64,000 bases of DNA from Ephydatia muelleri (GCA_013339895.1 JABACO010000017.1:3618118-3682117), one strand, 5' to 3'; shown: positions 13,701-25,308, numbered from the stretch's first letter. The notes: a model not told the origin generated them from the sequence alone. Made by a program: numbers and translations.

Positions 13701-13821
13701 GTAGATCGGTGATGATGCTTTCCAGAGTTTTCATTTCGTGGTGTACGAGGTAGCTGACCCCGCAAAACTGGCATACCGTCTCCTCACGAGGGAGGCTTTT
13801 GAGGTCTGTGTAATATTGCAC
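7593..13821 (-). CDS. LEKR1-like: LEKR1-like coiled-coil protein, about 14 small exons
   Basis: The first coding exon (ATG at 13819-13821) reads LPREETVCQFCGVSYLVHHE, a short CxxC motif followed by a helix, which I recall as the N-terminal signature of vertebrate LEKR1 (leucine-, glutamate- and lysine-rich protein 1). Downstream minus-strand exons are almost pure heptad coiled coil. They lie near 12745-12853 (WDQEKGKLEDCVQCLEND), 11420-11560 (KTALEMEKAIWDQERQK), 11030-11102, 10750-10925, 10485-10645, 10310-10370, 9400-9465, 9210-9345, 9040-9150, 8420-8500, 8110-8180, 7775-7975 and 7597-7722. The stop is at 7593-7595, after KLSYHEKLQHK. Exon borders are approximate. The molecular role of LEKR1 is poorly known, and a structural or ciliary role would be a guess. 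The mix of exon-sized coiled coils in one orientation over 6 kb supports one intact gene. Confidence 0.75.
10704..10742. repeat. (GT)n microsatellite
   Basis: An uninterrupted run of about 19 GT dinucleotides lies in an intron of the LEKR1-like gene. Confidence 0.95.
11585..11775. repeat. Cluster of small inverted repeats (CTGTACAGTACTGTACAG type)
   Basis: The block repeats GAAACACACAGCAT-like words in both orientations around the self-complementary core CTGTACAGTACTGTACAG, at least three times. It lies in an intron of the LEKR1-like gene and could form cruciforms. Confidence 0.75.
12540..13037. repeat. Two-copy tandem duplication, about 290-bp offset, covering an exon edge
   Basis: The string CTCTCTAAGTCTGATTTCCT and the next 200 bases, through the C-rich stretch to ACATTTAGACCACAAC, appear at about 12543-12745 and again at 12832-13037. 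The second copy adjoins the complete coiled-coil exon at 12745-12853; the first carries only its RKSDLES end. Copy two has a pure C run of about 22 bases. Confidence 0.85.
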
Positions 13822-14649
13822 CGATCGTTATAAGAAGTCACCGAATGCCATGCTAGCAAGCTCTCTTGCTCGCCACACGCGCATGTGCATGAGAGCACTA
13901 CAAACCTGGTGGAAGGTCTTTCGCTGGTAGGTACCGATCCATCATAGTTTTGTTTATTAATCGGAGCCGGCGCGGCAATTGTCATAGCAACGACAGTTAA
14001 TCATTAATATATTTTGGATTGCGGTGGCAAAGAATGAATCAAGACAAACAGTTCGGAACTCCAAAGAACGTCTTTACCATGTAATAGCGTACTGTATTTT
14101 ATGAATTGTTCTCGCCTCCAAAAAAAAGGAGTGAGGAACTCCTCACTGCTCTGTTGACCTGAGGGTGATGAAAAGGGGCGGAGGTGATGCAACAATACGA
14201 TTGCTATCTATCTTCGTCTCGGCACCAAACCTGGATAGAAATGGCAGCACTGTGCCATCAAAATAACTAAACTAAACAGCATTTGCTTTGTTTTGGTAAT
14301 GAACCGCTGGTTATTAAATCAATGATTGGTTTGGGTTAACTTGGAACTCAATGACTTCAGTATGATGTTGCCATGAGATGTCTACTACAATCAGAAATGA
14401 CATGCACACTGCCATTTTGGCTGGGTTTGGGTCGATGGAAGGCTATTAGATTTTTAATAAGATAATCTTCTTTTCCACAAACAAGTATTAGCTCCTCCTC
14501 ATTGAAGGAAAATCGTCAAGCAATGAGTACAGTAGAGGTATGTTACAACACAAAAATATTATTGCTAGTTTCAGTATGGGACAGTGTCCAGTATTATCAC
14601 CTATTCGGTGCTTTTTCAAATTATCCAGGACAAGCAAACAACACTTGCA
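13822..14649. other. Upstream flank of the LEKR1-like gene, no gene seen
   Basis: Apart from a short upstream open stretch in front of the LEKR1-like ATG, I see no coding motif. The 5' UTR and promoter of the LEKR1-like gene should lie here, but no clear TATA box or other element decides this. Confidence 0.4.
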
Positions 14650-14935
14650 CATATGGAGAAATGGCCCATACATAGGCGGTCATCTTGCTTTTGTTTTTCA
14701 AATTGAATTTCAAACACGTTTATAATTTACGATAAATCAGACTGATTGTGAATCTGTGCTTTATAAGATTATACCATTAACCATTCGTAAACTACAATCA
14801 AGACAAAAATTTAATTTCTACCGCGCATAATTTATTCATAAATGTAGTAGTCATTTCGTAATACCTTGCGTCATCTTAGAAAAAGGTACAATAGCTAGTA
14901 GTGGTTAACGGTTATAAACTTTAATGTCTGTAACG
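14650..14935. repeat. Outer left arm of the giant inverted duplication
   Basis: The sequence from CATATGGAGAAATGGCCC through GCGTCATC is mirrored, as reverse complement, at about 30775-31034. It continues on the other side of a 571-bp insertion at 15511-15556 (CTATCAATACAATTTGAATT). The outermost six bases CATATG are self-complementary and present at both ends, so the exact border is ambiguous. Confidence 0.9.
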
Positions 14936-14939
14936 TAAC

Positions 14940-15510
14940 GCTTTAACATGCAAATGTGGGGGTGATGCTGTATTACGCCATAATGCACTCAGGGACACTT
15001 TAGTGCACTTCCTTCACCGTGCGCATGCTTCTGTCCAAGTTGAAGTTGGCGCTGGGCTCTTTCCCGACCATTCGCCTTTCGCAGTCAAGACCTGCCGATA
15101 TTCTGTTACAGAATTGGAACCTTGGGAGGCCCGTTGCCCTGGACATCTCCGTTGTCTCACCGCTAAACCCTTCAACTTTAGCTGAAGCGGGAGCAACGTT
15201 TGGTGCAGTCCTTGAGGCAACGGAGAGCAGGAAACACCAGGCCAACGATGAAAAGTGTTCAGCTCTAGGGTGGGTCTCAACCCCTCTAGCAGTTGATTCC
15301 TATGGGGCTTGGGGTAAAGAGGCTACATTGTTTTTAGCACAAGTTGCTGCTCGGCTTGCAATCCACAAGTCCCTTCCAAAGTCACAGGCTTCTTTCGACC
15401 TGTTCTCCAACTTAAGCATTTGCTTAATTAGAGCAAATGCCAGAGCCATTCTCCGAAGAGTGTAGAACCGTACCTAATTATGTATTATGAATTTTATTAG
15501 TTTTAATTCT
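14940..15510 (+). mobile_element. 5'-truncated retroelement insertion (RT-family 3' end), TSD TAAC
   Basis: This 571-bp block is absent from the mirror arm, where the flanking bases meet directly (GTAACGTAAC joined to TATCAATAC). It is bounded by TAAC at 14936-14939 and 15511-15514, a plausible 4-bp target duplication. It carries only the C-terminal end of a reverse-transcriptase-type element, the usual pattern of a 5'-truncated LINE-like insertion. A more worn relative lies at about 47.1-49.6 kb. Confidence 0.7.
15019..15465 (+). pseudogene. C-terminal domain of a non-LTR-like reverse transcriptase element
   Basis: The 148-residue frame reads SRPADILLQNWNLGRPVALD, then ANDEKCSALGWVSTPLAVDSYGAWG and ends LIRANARAILRRV. 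I recall this ending from many invertebrate reverse-transcriptase-like proteins (RPADILLxxW...ALDLTVxSPL...LGWxxxPLAxExYGxWG...RANARAIL). The P-A-D and A-L-D residues resemble a restriction-like endonuclease core, which is inference. It is a partial gene: the polymerase portion is missing because the insertion is 5'-truncated. The same tail is seen, more worn, near 49140-49600 and 56940-57000. Confidence 0.65.
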
Positions 15511-15895
15511 TAACTATCAATACAATTTGAATTACAATTATAATTGAACCGATACACAAATTAAAATTAACTTATCGGCTTATTGTGCACTGGAGATGTG
15601 GAGCGCAACAATTAGGCACAATGATGCATGCAGGGATCGAACTACGTATGCTCTTCATGCTTTCATCTTCTGAGACGCAGGTGTTATGGTGAGTATACTG
15701 TAGTAGCGTAGGGTATGTTCGGCAGTGGGTAGTGTTCGGCCCTACTTAGTATGTGCATATCTTGGAAGGAGTAGATATGGCCTTCTCCCTATACTAGTAC
15801 AGTTGGCTATCTCTCTATAATGGTGGACATCTCCCTGTACTGTAACCAGTCGTAGCCTTCTCCCTTTACTCCCGAACCGTAAATTGCCCGTCTCC

Positions 15896-16252
15896 TTATA
15901 CTGTTGGTCTTCTTCCTTTATTGTTAGACTGGTGGCCTTCTCCCTGTACTGCTGGTCTTCTCCCTATACTGTTCGCCTTGTCTTTATACTTTTGGCCTTC
16001 TCCCTATACTGTTGGCTTTCTCCCTATACTGTTGGCCTTCTCCCTATACTGTTGGCCTTCTCCCTATACTGTTGGCCTTCTCCCTATACTGTTGGCCTTC
16101 TCCCTATACTGTTGGCCTTCTCCCTATACTGTTGGCCTTCTCCCTATACTGTTGGCCTTCTCCCTATACTGTTGGCCTTCTCCCTATACTGTTGGCCTTG
16201 TTGAGTGTGGATATGGTATACTGTTGGCCTTCTCCCTGGGTTATTCAAATTA
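15896..16252. repeat. 20-bp minisatellite in arm A
   Basis: The unit TTCTCCCTATACTGTTGGCC recurs with few changes; about ten near-perfect copies lie at 16000-16200 and worn copies flank them. In arm B the array (25740-25990) is shorter and more diverged, so the array expanded in arm A or shrank in arm B after the duplication. Open frames through it are repeat artefacts. Confidence 0.9.
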
Positions 16253-16289
16253 GGGGCAAACCAGGGGGTGGATAGGGGGTGGGAGTGGT

Positions 16290-18620
16290 AAATCCCTGCC
16301 CTGTCCAATACCATACACTGTATATGGACTACAACTGTTTTCAGCGTACATACTGGTACAGGCCTGCACATCCGGTGGGTGTGGCCAAAGCAACTCCAGC
16401 AGCTTGAAGACATTACAAGCCATGCCCACATTCCAGGCTGCTCCCAATGTTACTGCTCTGAACGCTGTGACTGCACTGTCGGCCTGCTGATCCAGTACAT
16501 ATGATGTGTGGGATAGGGGGGGGGGGGGGCAACTTTCTTGGGGAAACCCCACCCTTTGGAAGTGTTTGATCTCCGATTATTATATATACCCCACCCCCGA
16601 TTTACGACTTGTATTTGTAGCCCCGCTCACGCCGCATGCTGTGTAAGTAATGTAGGTGCCACACCCCCTGTATTGCAATGAAAATCAATGTGAGGCACGT
16701 GTGTGTGTGAACATATGTATTCATGCATACTCACATTCACACATGTACACATACTTATGCACACTGAGTGTGTGTGTGTGTGTTTGTGTATGGTTGTCAC
16801 ATCTTGGTCCCTTTCACAGCACCATTGGGGGTTCCAAGCCCTCAGCTTCTGGCACTCTCCTCTGTCAATGTGATGTAGTTTAACCCCTCAGTTCCCAATG
16901 GGATCATCACAGCCTGCAATGTGTAAGCTGTTTCTGTACTGGGGAACATCCTTCTCACTACCTCCAGTGTCCCGTGGTACATAACCTGCAGCCATCAACG
17001 CAGTACAGCTTTGTGGAAGCAGCATGCACCACAGCTACTGGTGGTGTTGCCAATGTCACAACACTGGATAGTGGTACATATACGTTGTGTATGTGGACCA
17101 TGTGTGTGCATGTGCATATGTGTATGTGTGTGTGTGGGTGTGTGTTTACATGTATGTGTGTGGATGTTGTTTGTGTTGCAGGTACATGTACATGTGTATG
17201 ATTTGGTGTTGTAGGTACATGTTTTATGGCCTTCTCTTCTTGCCTTGCGTAAAGAAAATGGCAGTCATCATTCAGTTTGTACACTTAGCAGACACAAGCA
17301 GCATTTGCATGCATGTGTGCCATGTGCACATGATGTGTGTGTGGGTTATGTGTTATGTGTTCAATTATATTCAACAAAGCCCCAAGTGGTCATTGACAAC
17401 CACTTTGTATCTTTCTCACACCCTTAGCACCTGTGGGCCAAGCTCCCCCCTCATCCTCAATACCAATTCCTCTTCCATGTCCCTCCAATGGAATGCTCCC
17501 CTCCAACCCGACTATGTCATCACTGCCTACACCTTGCACCATCGAGTCCCCAGCCTTAAGTCCCAGTCAGAGATGTGGGCACCTCCTTCGACGGTAGGGG
17601 CCTAGCTACATTCAGCGGGCACATGTTCCTTTGTGGTTTTATTAACCAGGCCACAGTCCAGTTCCATACCTACAACCCCAGCGGCATTCTCTTATACCAG
17701 ATCAACAGTGTAATGACTGACATTCTGGAGGTGAAGCTTCATGGCGGGTTGCCATGGTTAATGTTTGCTCAATGTGGGCTCTGGACCAGCTGTCGTTGGA
17801 TCCAACAGTACCAGAACCTTCAACGATGGTCAGTGGCACACTGTGAGCTTCAGAACTCATCGGTCATGTGGAGCTTGTACGTCGGTGCGAGTGTGGTGCA
17901 GTCCCCTCCTGTAACCTCTGTGATGGCCAGGGGTGTTTGAGCAGGCCTCCAATACCTTCTACGTCACCGTGGATACGGTGCACGCAGCGGCCATCACTGC
18001 CGTGATTGTCCCACTGCTGACCATGAAAGTCTACTTTGAGGGATTTCCCAGCACGTCGAGCAGATATGGCATTGCAACCCCTTACAGCATGTGTCTTATC
18101 CCCTCTTGAATGGTACCTCGGTGTGCGTGATTGTGTGTGCGTGTGTATGTGTGTGTCACTGACTGTGTATACATTTACATGTATGTGTGATGTCGTTGTG
18201 TGCATGTGATGTCATCCTCTTCCCCCTCCTTTCCCCAGCACCGGATGAATTTGATGCTGTGTCGGTGCAGAATGTGGGCTCCACCTACATTATTGTGTCT
18301 TGGGACTTGCCAACTGACAGTAACATTTGGCATCCTCATCAACTTCAGTTTGTATTGCAATGGTGCTCTGGCAGGTGTCCTGCCCCTTACTGTGATCAGC
18401 TACAACACCACCGGCCTCCTCCCCTTCACTTTGTACATGTACATGTATGTCTTCTCTGCTACTGTGTGCAACATGCGCAAATAACAGTGTGCATGGTACA
18501 TGTATATGATCTGTGCTCAGTATGTTATCTGTTGGACAGGTCCTCCAGTCACACCCGCAGGCACTGCACTCCAATTGGAATGTGGTGTTGGGCGTCATCA
18601 GTGCTGCAGCCAGCCTGCCC
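16290..18620 (+). pseudogene. USH2A-like: Usherin-like FnIII/laminin G gene fragment, arm A (decayed copy)
   Basis: Exon-like pieces in order encode the end of a fibronectin III domain (LVQACTSGGCGQSNSS, 16320-16430), another FnIII end (STQYSFVEAACTTATGG, near 17000), an FnIII start (SPLILNTNSSSMSLQWNAPL, near 17450), a laminin G domain (FSGHMFLCGFINQATVQF, 17590-17880) and a further FnIII start (VGSTYIIVSWDLPTDSN, near 18270, then LPFTLY). This order is typical of usherin, a large basement-membrane and ciliary-link protein. Compared with arm B this copy has extra or missing bases inside the laminin G exon (near 17770, 17910 and 17930) and near 17035, so its frame is broken. Neither arm holds a start or an end of the gene. 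It is a duplicated, non-functional gene piece. Confidence 0.7.
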
Positions 18621-18659
18621 AGGTACATTGTGTACACTTCAATCACTTAGTTTGCGTTC

Positions 18660-18782
18660 CATCTTTCTTTGCTCTTATCCCTCTCTCCTCCCTTTCTTTC
18701 TCTCCTGTCTCACCTACTCCCTCCCTCCCTCACTCACTTTCTCCCTCCCTCCCTCCCTCAATCCCTCTCTCCTGTCCTCCTG
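18660..18782. repeat. CT-rich low-complexity tract, arm A
   Basis: A pyrimidine-rich run (CCTCCCTCCCTC type) of about 120 bases sits here; its partner in arm B has expanded to about 300 bases. Confidence 0.85.
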
Positions 18783-19894
18783 TAGTCATGTACATGTACA
18801 CCAGCAGGGACATATGTGACAAATTACACATACCATTTATCCTCCCTGTACTGACTTGTTGGAGTCATGAATGTTTGGGGCAGTATGCTCCACTAGCAGA
18901 GAGAAGAGTTGTAGGAGAAGGGTGTAGTGTAGCCATGTACTATTAGCGTTGATATGGTATACTGTTGGCCTTCCGATATAGGATTTGAAGGCAATGGTGG
19001 TGTAAAAAGCAAGGAAACAAGGGTCTGTAATAGTAAGGGAAAATGTCATAGTCCTATATTTAGCACACGAACATAGTATATGCTACAAACGGGCTAAATA
19101 TAGGCATATCGAGAAATTGGCGGTCAAAAGGATTACGCGGTATTCGGTCATTGCGTAATTCAATGTCCATAGAAAATGTATGGACGCATTCAGAAAACTG
19201 CAGCTAACTGCAGAAAAAAAAAACAAATATTGACTAGCTGCTCTCGGATTTGCAATGTGGGGACTAGTTGACATATTTTGTGTAGTTTTTCGCAACTTAA
19301 GTACCTATATCCGCACTTCCACATTAATTATGCAAGGTTTCCAATGTCCATTCATTTTTTCTCATTTCCTTATTCAGTCATCAATAGTTTCCAAACCAAA
19401 TGACATTTTCCTTACCTGCTCACAGATTACATGAGAGTAATCAATGAACTTATTTATCATTATTTTTTCAGAGCTTAGGGCCTTCAAATCGCACTTCCCT
19501 TGAATGGTTAGTGAGATACACCCCACATTCAATGTGCCTACCACGATCATCACGTGCCACTCTATCGTCAGTCAGCCGTGCCCAGACCTGGTTGTTTTTT
19601 TGATGTTGTATTAATGACCAATATGTACACTGACCCCTTGTAAGAGTGGGCACTAATTGGGATTATATGTTGCAAAGACGGAGGTGGCGATTACACAGAG
19701 GAGTTTGCCACTTATAGAATCGACACAGGAGTGCCTGGGCATGACAACCAACCAGTCTTTTGACGGAAGCATCTTGCAAGTCTCAGAGTCCTAGGTTAGC
19801 ATGAATGTGACACGTACATGATTACAGTAGCTACGTCCATAATAGGCTAAATGGTTGTGTAACTGTACTATACTGGAGCATTAGTACAAATAAG

Positions 19895-19928
19895 CAGGCC
19901 CGTAGCCAGGAAGTTAGGCGGGGCGGGG

Positions 19929-19965
<37 letters not shown>

Positions 19966-20178
19966 TCGATTAATACTTCTGAAAGCATTTATCCGGGGGC
20001 CCAAATACGAGAGCGGTGGGGGGAAGTCCGTCAGGTTCCCCTCGCGTTTAGCGGGCCAAATACGAAAAGAGAGACACCTTCGGGCCTAATGCATTTTTAT
20101 AAGTACCATAACTAGAAGAGGCGGAACTCAAGCATCGAACGGGGGAGGGGGGGGGATCCCCCCCTGGCTATGGGCCTG
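19895..20178. mobile_element. hAT-like MITE, TIR CAGGCCCGTAGCCAGG
   Basis: The left end CAGGCCCGTAGCCAGG is answered on the right by CCTGGCTATGGGCCTG, giving 16-bp inverted repeats with one mismatch. The CAGG...CGTAGCCAGG form is common among hAT-type elements. ATAAG occurs directly on both flanks (19890-19894 and 20179-20183), a 5-bp repeat where hAT would predict 8. A pure G run of more than 40 bases lies just inside the left end. There is no coding capacity. Confidence 0.7.
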
Positions 20179-20471
20179 ATAAGAGCTTACACATAGTGAG
20201 GTTACGTCATAGATCTCTTAACTATCTACATGTATGGTAAAGTCTGGTACAAACGGTGGAAGCATCAAATGTACAATAGCACATTATAGCAGTCATACAC
20301 TTGCGGTACGCACTTTATTGACCTTTCCCATTGACTTATTAAAGATTCCACACTTTTAACTTTGCAACAGTTAGTCCGACTTTAAGTTGAGGTGCATAAG
20401 ATTTGTGTCAACTATAACATTTGAAAACTACCATGTTTTCTCTGCCCCATATGTGTATGTACATGTACATG

Positions 20472-21050
20472 TATATGGGACAGTTTCCACGAAAACGGCC
20501 CATCGCATATATATAATACATGACTGTATTAAATGTTATAAAAATTCTTTGTGTTTGAATCATTATAACTTCCGAATCATTAAAGCTATCGACTTCCTAT
20601 TTTCAACACTTCATACATTTTGGGGGCCTTGCACTTGACTGTGCAAGTATCGCAACATCCAATACCCCACCGGGTTCAAACCTACCATAACTTTTGGTAG
20701 GAGTAATTAAATCGCTTCAAATTCGGTTTGTAAATAGAGAGGTCCCTACATTTTCCCGCTTGATATGGCGGGACACAATTTGCCGTGATACATACAAGAA
20801 CCTCTGTACCCACAAACCGAATTTTAAAAGCGATTTGATTACAGGAGAACCGAAAGGTATTTGGCGGGTTTGAACCTAGTGGGGTATTGATCATACATTG
20901 CAATACCCCAAAACGTATTTCACCATACAGAAATGGTGTAGTATGAAGTGTTGAGAATAAGAAGTCAATAGCCTTAACCGTTTGGAAGTTATAGCGATTC
21001 AAACGCAAGGGAATTTTGAGGGGCAATTTTGTGGAAACTGTCCCATATAT
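20472..21050. repeat. Foldback (palindromic) element at the centre of the large palindrome
   Basis: The ends TATATGGGACAGTTTCCAC and GTGGAAACTGTCCCATATA are reverse complements. Long matching arms continue inwards (TTCAACACTTCATAC with GTATGAAGTGTTGAG; CAATACCCCAC with GTGGGGTATTG) to a centre near 20765. It is a diverged relative of the palindrome at 51682-52457, sharing the pattern ATAACTTCCGAA..ATTAA.GCTATCG...TTCCTATT.T.AACAC. Confidence 0.85.
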
Positions 21051-22400
21051 ATAAATATGTGTGCATACATGTATGTGGTACATGTATGTATGTGTTTTAT
21101 GTACATGAAAATTCTATGTTCTTGACCTTCATGCCTTCTCAGCCTTGTAGAGACTCACTGATGGAAGAACCATGTGTGTAGCTATGTTGGTGATTCAGTG
21201 TCAGCTCTCTTGAACTATTCGGCATGCTCCTGCCTGAAAGAGTGCTGCAGATGTAAAATAGGTCACAGTCAAGTTGAACTTTGATTTAGGAGTATTGGAG
21301 TTAATGATACATTAGTGTGTGCTTAATTGTAGTCATTTCAGTACTTCACCACAGGCCTATTGCTTTCTGGCCACTTAATTATATGTAAGCTTTTGTTTTA
21401 AGTAATGAATTGCTTCCGAAGGTGATAAAAAGATCTTATTAGGACTGATGTTTGTTTTATGGGACACAAATATAAGGCATAATCTCCCTGTCTGAAGTAA
21501 TATCTGTGGATGCTATCACAGCCTCACCTGTCCACCAAAGGGTACTGTCAAAGAAACTAGAGGACCCAGTTCTCATTATTGTTGAAAGCATCATCACCTG
21601 CTGACAAGGCTTGGCTGCTCTCTGTGTCAGCACCTCATGCTGCATCCTGGCTACTGGTCACACCTCCTAGTCTTGACCTGAACTTTGAACCCAATGAACT
21701 GTAATTCTCCATCCAATGGTTAGGGATGGACATGGCTAGAGGCTCCTCATGTTCTTTGTGCCCTGGCGCTACTACCTGTAAACAGGGCGGTGATGTTGTC
21801 CAGTGCCCAGCTATTGAATCACATATATGTAACAATGAGTAAACAAGCACATACATGTAATACATGTACGTTGTGGGTGCAAGGGTCAAGCATTTTAATA
21901 AAAGATGATGGTGCAGGGACTGATACAGAAAACAAAAGATAGAGGCAGCAAAAACTAACAAAAGATAGAGGCAGCAAAAACCGTTTGTCATTTGCAATCA
22001 CCCCCATGATGGGTGGGGCCTTAGGAAGAACTGTATCAAGTTTTTGAGGGGTGACTCTTTCATTGTAAGGGCATCCTGTTCAGCTGATCCTGACAAGAGA
22101 GTACATCCAATTTCAGTGATGGATCCAGGATTTCCAGTTTGTGGAGGGGGGGGGGAACAAATGACCCATGCCAACATCCTGCTCTAGCTGGGGTATGGGG
22201 GAGTGGCTGTAAGCTCCTCCATAGGGTCTAGGGAAGAGCACATTACATTGTACTTCGACATCAACCCATATTTCAACAAGTCAAAGAGTGTATGGAAGCG
22301 CTTGTGCCTACAGTACATGTACACAGATAACATTACATAGAGGTGTAGCTCCTCCCATGGATGTGAGATAAGATAACCACAGGCATTACATTACCACTTA

Positions 22401-22405
<5 letters not shown>

Positions 22406-22453
<48 letters not shown>
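22406..22453. repeat. (CA)n microsatellite in the palindrome spacer
   Basis: CA dinucleotides run here with one or two interruptions. Confidence 0.95.
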
Positions 22454-22454
<1 letters not shown>

Positions 22455-22841
22455 CCTCCTTCACAAGAAATCCAATCTTCATGTAAAGGTATCTGCCACA
22501 CTATCTGCCAATCAAGTGAAGGTAAGTATACACAGCTCACAAGATGGGTATTCATTTTAGCCAGGACAATGGTTGTGTACACCTTGGACTGCCCTTGTGG
22601 GTTTTGTGGTAGTGGTCAGGCCCCAAGGCCAACATAAACAACGAAGTACTGAGTATACCATATCAACGCTAATAGTACATGGCTACACTACACCCTTCTC
22701 CTACAACTCTTCTCTCTGCTAGTGGAGCATACTGCCCCAAACATTCATGACTCCAACAAGTCAGTACAGGGAGGATAAATGGTATGTGTAATTTTGCCAG
22801 AGATGTCCCTGCTGGTGTACATGTACATGACTACAGGAGGA

Positions 22842-23140
22842 CAGGAGAGAGGGAGTGAGGGAGGGAGGGAGGGAGGGAGGGTGAGGGAGGGAGGGAGGGG
22901 GAGGGAGGGAGGAGGGGGGAGGGAGGGAGGGGAGAGGGAGGGAGGGGGAGGGAGGGAGGAGGGAGGGGGGAGGGGGAGGGAAGGGGGGAGGGGGGAGGGA
23001 AGGGGGGAGGGGGGAGGGAAGGGGGGAGGGAAGGGGGAGGGGGGAGGGGGGAGGGGGGAGGGGGGAGGGGGGAGGGGGGAGGGGGGAGGGGGGAGGGGGG
23101 AGGGAGTGAGAAAGTGAGGGAGGGAGGGAGTAGGTGAGAC
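22842..23140. repeat. Expanded polypurine (GGGAGG)n tract in arm B
   Basis: About 300 bases are almost pure purine on this strand, with GGGAGG, GGGAAGG and GGAGGGGGGA units. It is the expanded partner of the 120-base CT tract of arm A. Such a strand can form triplex or G-quadruplex structures. Long open frames through it are artefacts. Confidence 0.95.
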
Positions 23141-23219
23141 AGGAGAGAAAGAAAGGAAGGAGGAGAGAGGGATAAGAGCAAAGAAAGATGGAACACAAAC
23201 TAAGTGATTGAAGTGTACA

Positions 23220-24808
23220 CAATGTACCTGGGCAGGCTGGCTGCAGCACTGATGACGCCCAACACCATGTTCCAACTGGAGTGCAGTGCCTGCGGGCGTG
23301 ACTGGAGGACCTGTCCAGCAGATAACGTACTGAGCACAGATCATATACATGTACCATGCACACTGTTATTTGCGCATGTTGCACACAGTAGCAGAGAAGA
23401 CATACATGTACATGTACAAAGTGAAGGGGAGGAGGCCAGTGGTGTTGTAGCTGATCACAGTAAGGGGCAGGACACCCGCCAGAGCACCATTGCAATACAA
23501 ACTGAAGTTGATGAGGATGCCATTACTGTGAGTTGGCAAGTCCCAAGACACAATGATGTAGGTGGAGCCCACATTCTGCACCGACACAGCATCAAATTCA
23601 TCCGGTGCTGGGGGAAGGAGGGGAAAGAGGATGACATCACATGCATGCACACAATGACATCACACATACATGTAAATGTATACACAGTCAGTGACACACA
23701 CATACACACGCACACACACACAATCACGCACACCGAGGTACCATTCAGGAGGGGATAAGACACATGCTGTAAGGGGTTGCAATGCCATATCTGCTCGTGT
23801 GCTGGGAAATCCCTCAAAGTAGACTTTCATGGTCAGCAGTGGGACAATCGCGGCAGTGATGGCCGCCGCGTGCACCGTATCCACGGTGACGTAGAAGGTA
23901 ATGGAGGCCTGCTCAAACAGTACCACGTGCCCCTGGCCATCACAGAGGTTACTGCCCACAGGAGGGGACTGTACCACACTCGCACCGACGTACAAGCTCA
24001 ACATTAATGATGAGTTCTGAAGCTCACAGTGTGCCACTGACCATCAATGAAGGTTCTGGTACTGTTGGATCCAACGACAGCTGGTCCAGAGCCCACATCA
24101 AATATTAACCATGGCAACCCGCCATGCATCTTCACCCCCAGGAAGTCAGTTATTACACTTTTGATCTGGTAGAAGAGAATGCCGCTGGGGTTGTAGGCAT
24201 GGAACTGGACTGTGGCCTGGTTAATAAAACCACAAAGGAACATGTGCCCGCTGAATGTAGCCAGGCCCCTACTGTCGAAGGAGGTGCCCACATCTCTGAC
24301 TGGGACTTAAGGCTGGGGACTCGATGGTGCAAGGTTAGGCAGTGATGACATAGTCGGGTTGGAGGGGAGCATTCCATTGGAGGGACATGGAAGAGAATGT
24401 GGTATTGAGGATGAGGGGGGAGCTTGGCCCACAGGTGCTAAGGGTATGAGAAAGATACAAAGTGGTTGTCAATGACCACTTGGGGCTTTGTTGAATACAA
24501 AACACATAACCCACACACACATCATGTGCACATGGCACACATGCATGCAAATGCTGCTTGTGTCTGCTAAGTGTACAAACTGAATGATGACTGCCATTTT
24601 CTTTACACAAGGCAAGAAGAGAAGGCCATAAAACATGTACCTACAACACCAAATCATACACACGTACATGTACCTGCAACACAAACAACATCCACACACA
24701 TACATGTAAATACACACCCACACACACACAACACACACAACATACACAACACACACACACAAACAACACACACCCACACACACGCACACACACGTGCACG
24801 CACACGCA

Positions 24809-24882
<74 letters not shown>

Positions 24883-25273
24883 TGGTCCACATACACAACG
24901 TATACATACCACTATCCAGTGTTGTGACATTGGCAACACCACCAGTCTGACATCCAGCTGTGGTGCATGCTGCTTCCACAAAGCTGTACTGCGTTGACGG
25001 CTGCAGGTTATGTACCACGGAACACTGGAGGTAGTGAGAAGGACATTCCCCAGTGCTTACACATTGCAGGCTGTGATGATCCCATTGGGAACTGAGGGGT
25101 CAACTACATCACATTGACAGAGGAAGAGGAGAGTGCCAGAAGCTGAGGGCTTGGAACCCCCAATGGTGCTGTGAAAGGGACCAAGATGTGACAACCATAC
25201 ACAAATACACACACACACACACGACAGTGTGCATATACATGTACATGTATGTGAGTATGCATGAATACATATG

Positions 25274-25308
<35 letters not shown>

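Larger units (their letters stand above)
15586..18967 (+). repeat. Inner left arm (arm A) of the giant inverted duplication
   Basis: From GCACTGGAGATGTGGAGCGC to GTTGATATGGTATACT the sequence is matched in reverse complement by 22652-26277. The matching covers unique sequence, introns, coding pieces and microsatellites alike, so it is a segmental duplication and not a simple repeat. The copies differ by substitutions, small gaps and different lengths of their tandem repeats. Confidence 0.92.
18968..22651. other. Unique spacer at the centre of the giant palindrome
   Basis: The 3.7-kb spacer holds a TIR element (19895-20178) and a foldback element centred near 20760, close to the midpoint of the spacer. 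It also has a (CA)n run at 22406-22453, a small tandem copy of AAAAGATAGAGGCAGCAAAA near 21930-21980 and a short inverted pair (CCTATATTTAGC with GCTAAATATAGG, 19052-19105). Open frames are short and match no family I know. Confidence 0.6.

Noticed and set aside
15600-15700. tRNA-like B box (GTTCGATCC on the minus strand, also at 26190-26260)
   Set aside because: The T stem does not pair and no D or anticodon arm is seen; it may be a worn SINE but this is not supported.
15884-16275. Several long overlapping open frames (repeating LYCWPSPYTVGLLPI)
   Set aside because: They are translations of the 20-bp minisatellite, open in all frames; no codon-level sign of a protein.
19468-19653. Minus-strand frame in the palindrome spacer as a gene
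   Set aside because: Short, with no family resemblance I can defend.
22745-23495. Proline/serine-rich and glycine-rich frames of up to 244 residues
   Set aside because: They run through the polypurine tract and intron sequence; arm A shows no matching conserved frame.
24469-25018. Cysteine/valine-rich frames
   Set aside because: They are translations of the (CA)n/(GT)n microsatellite.
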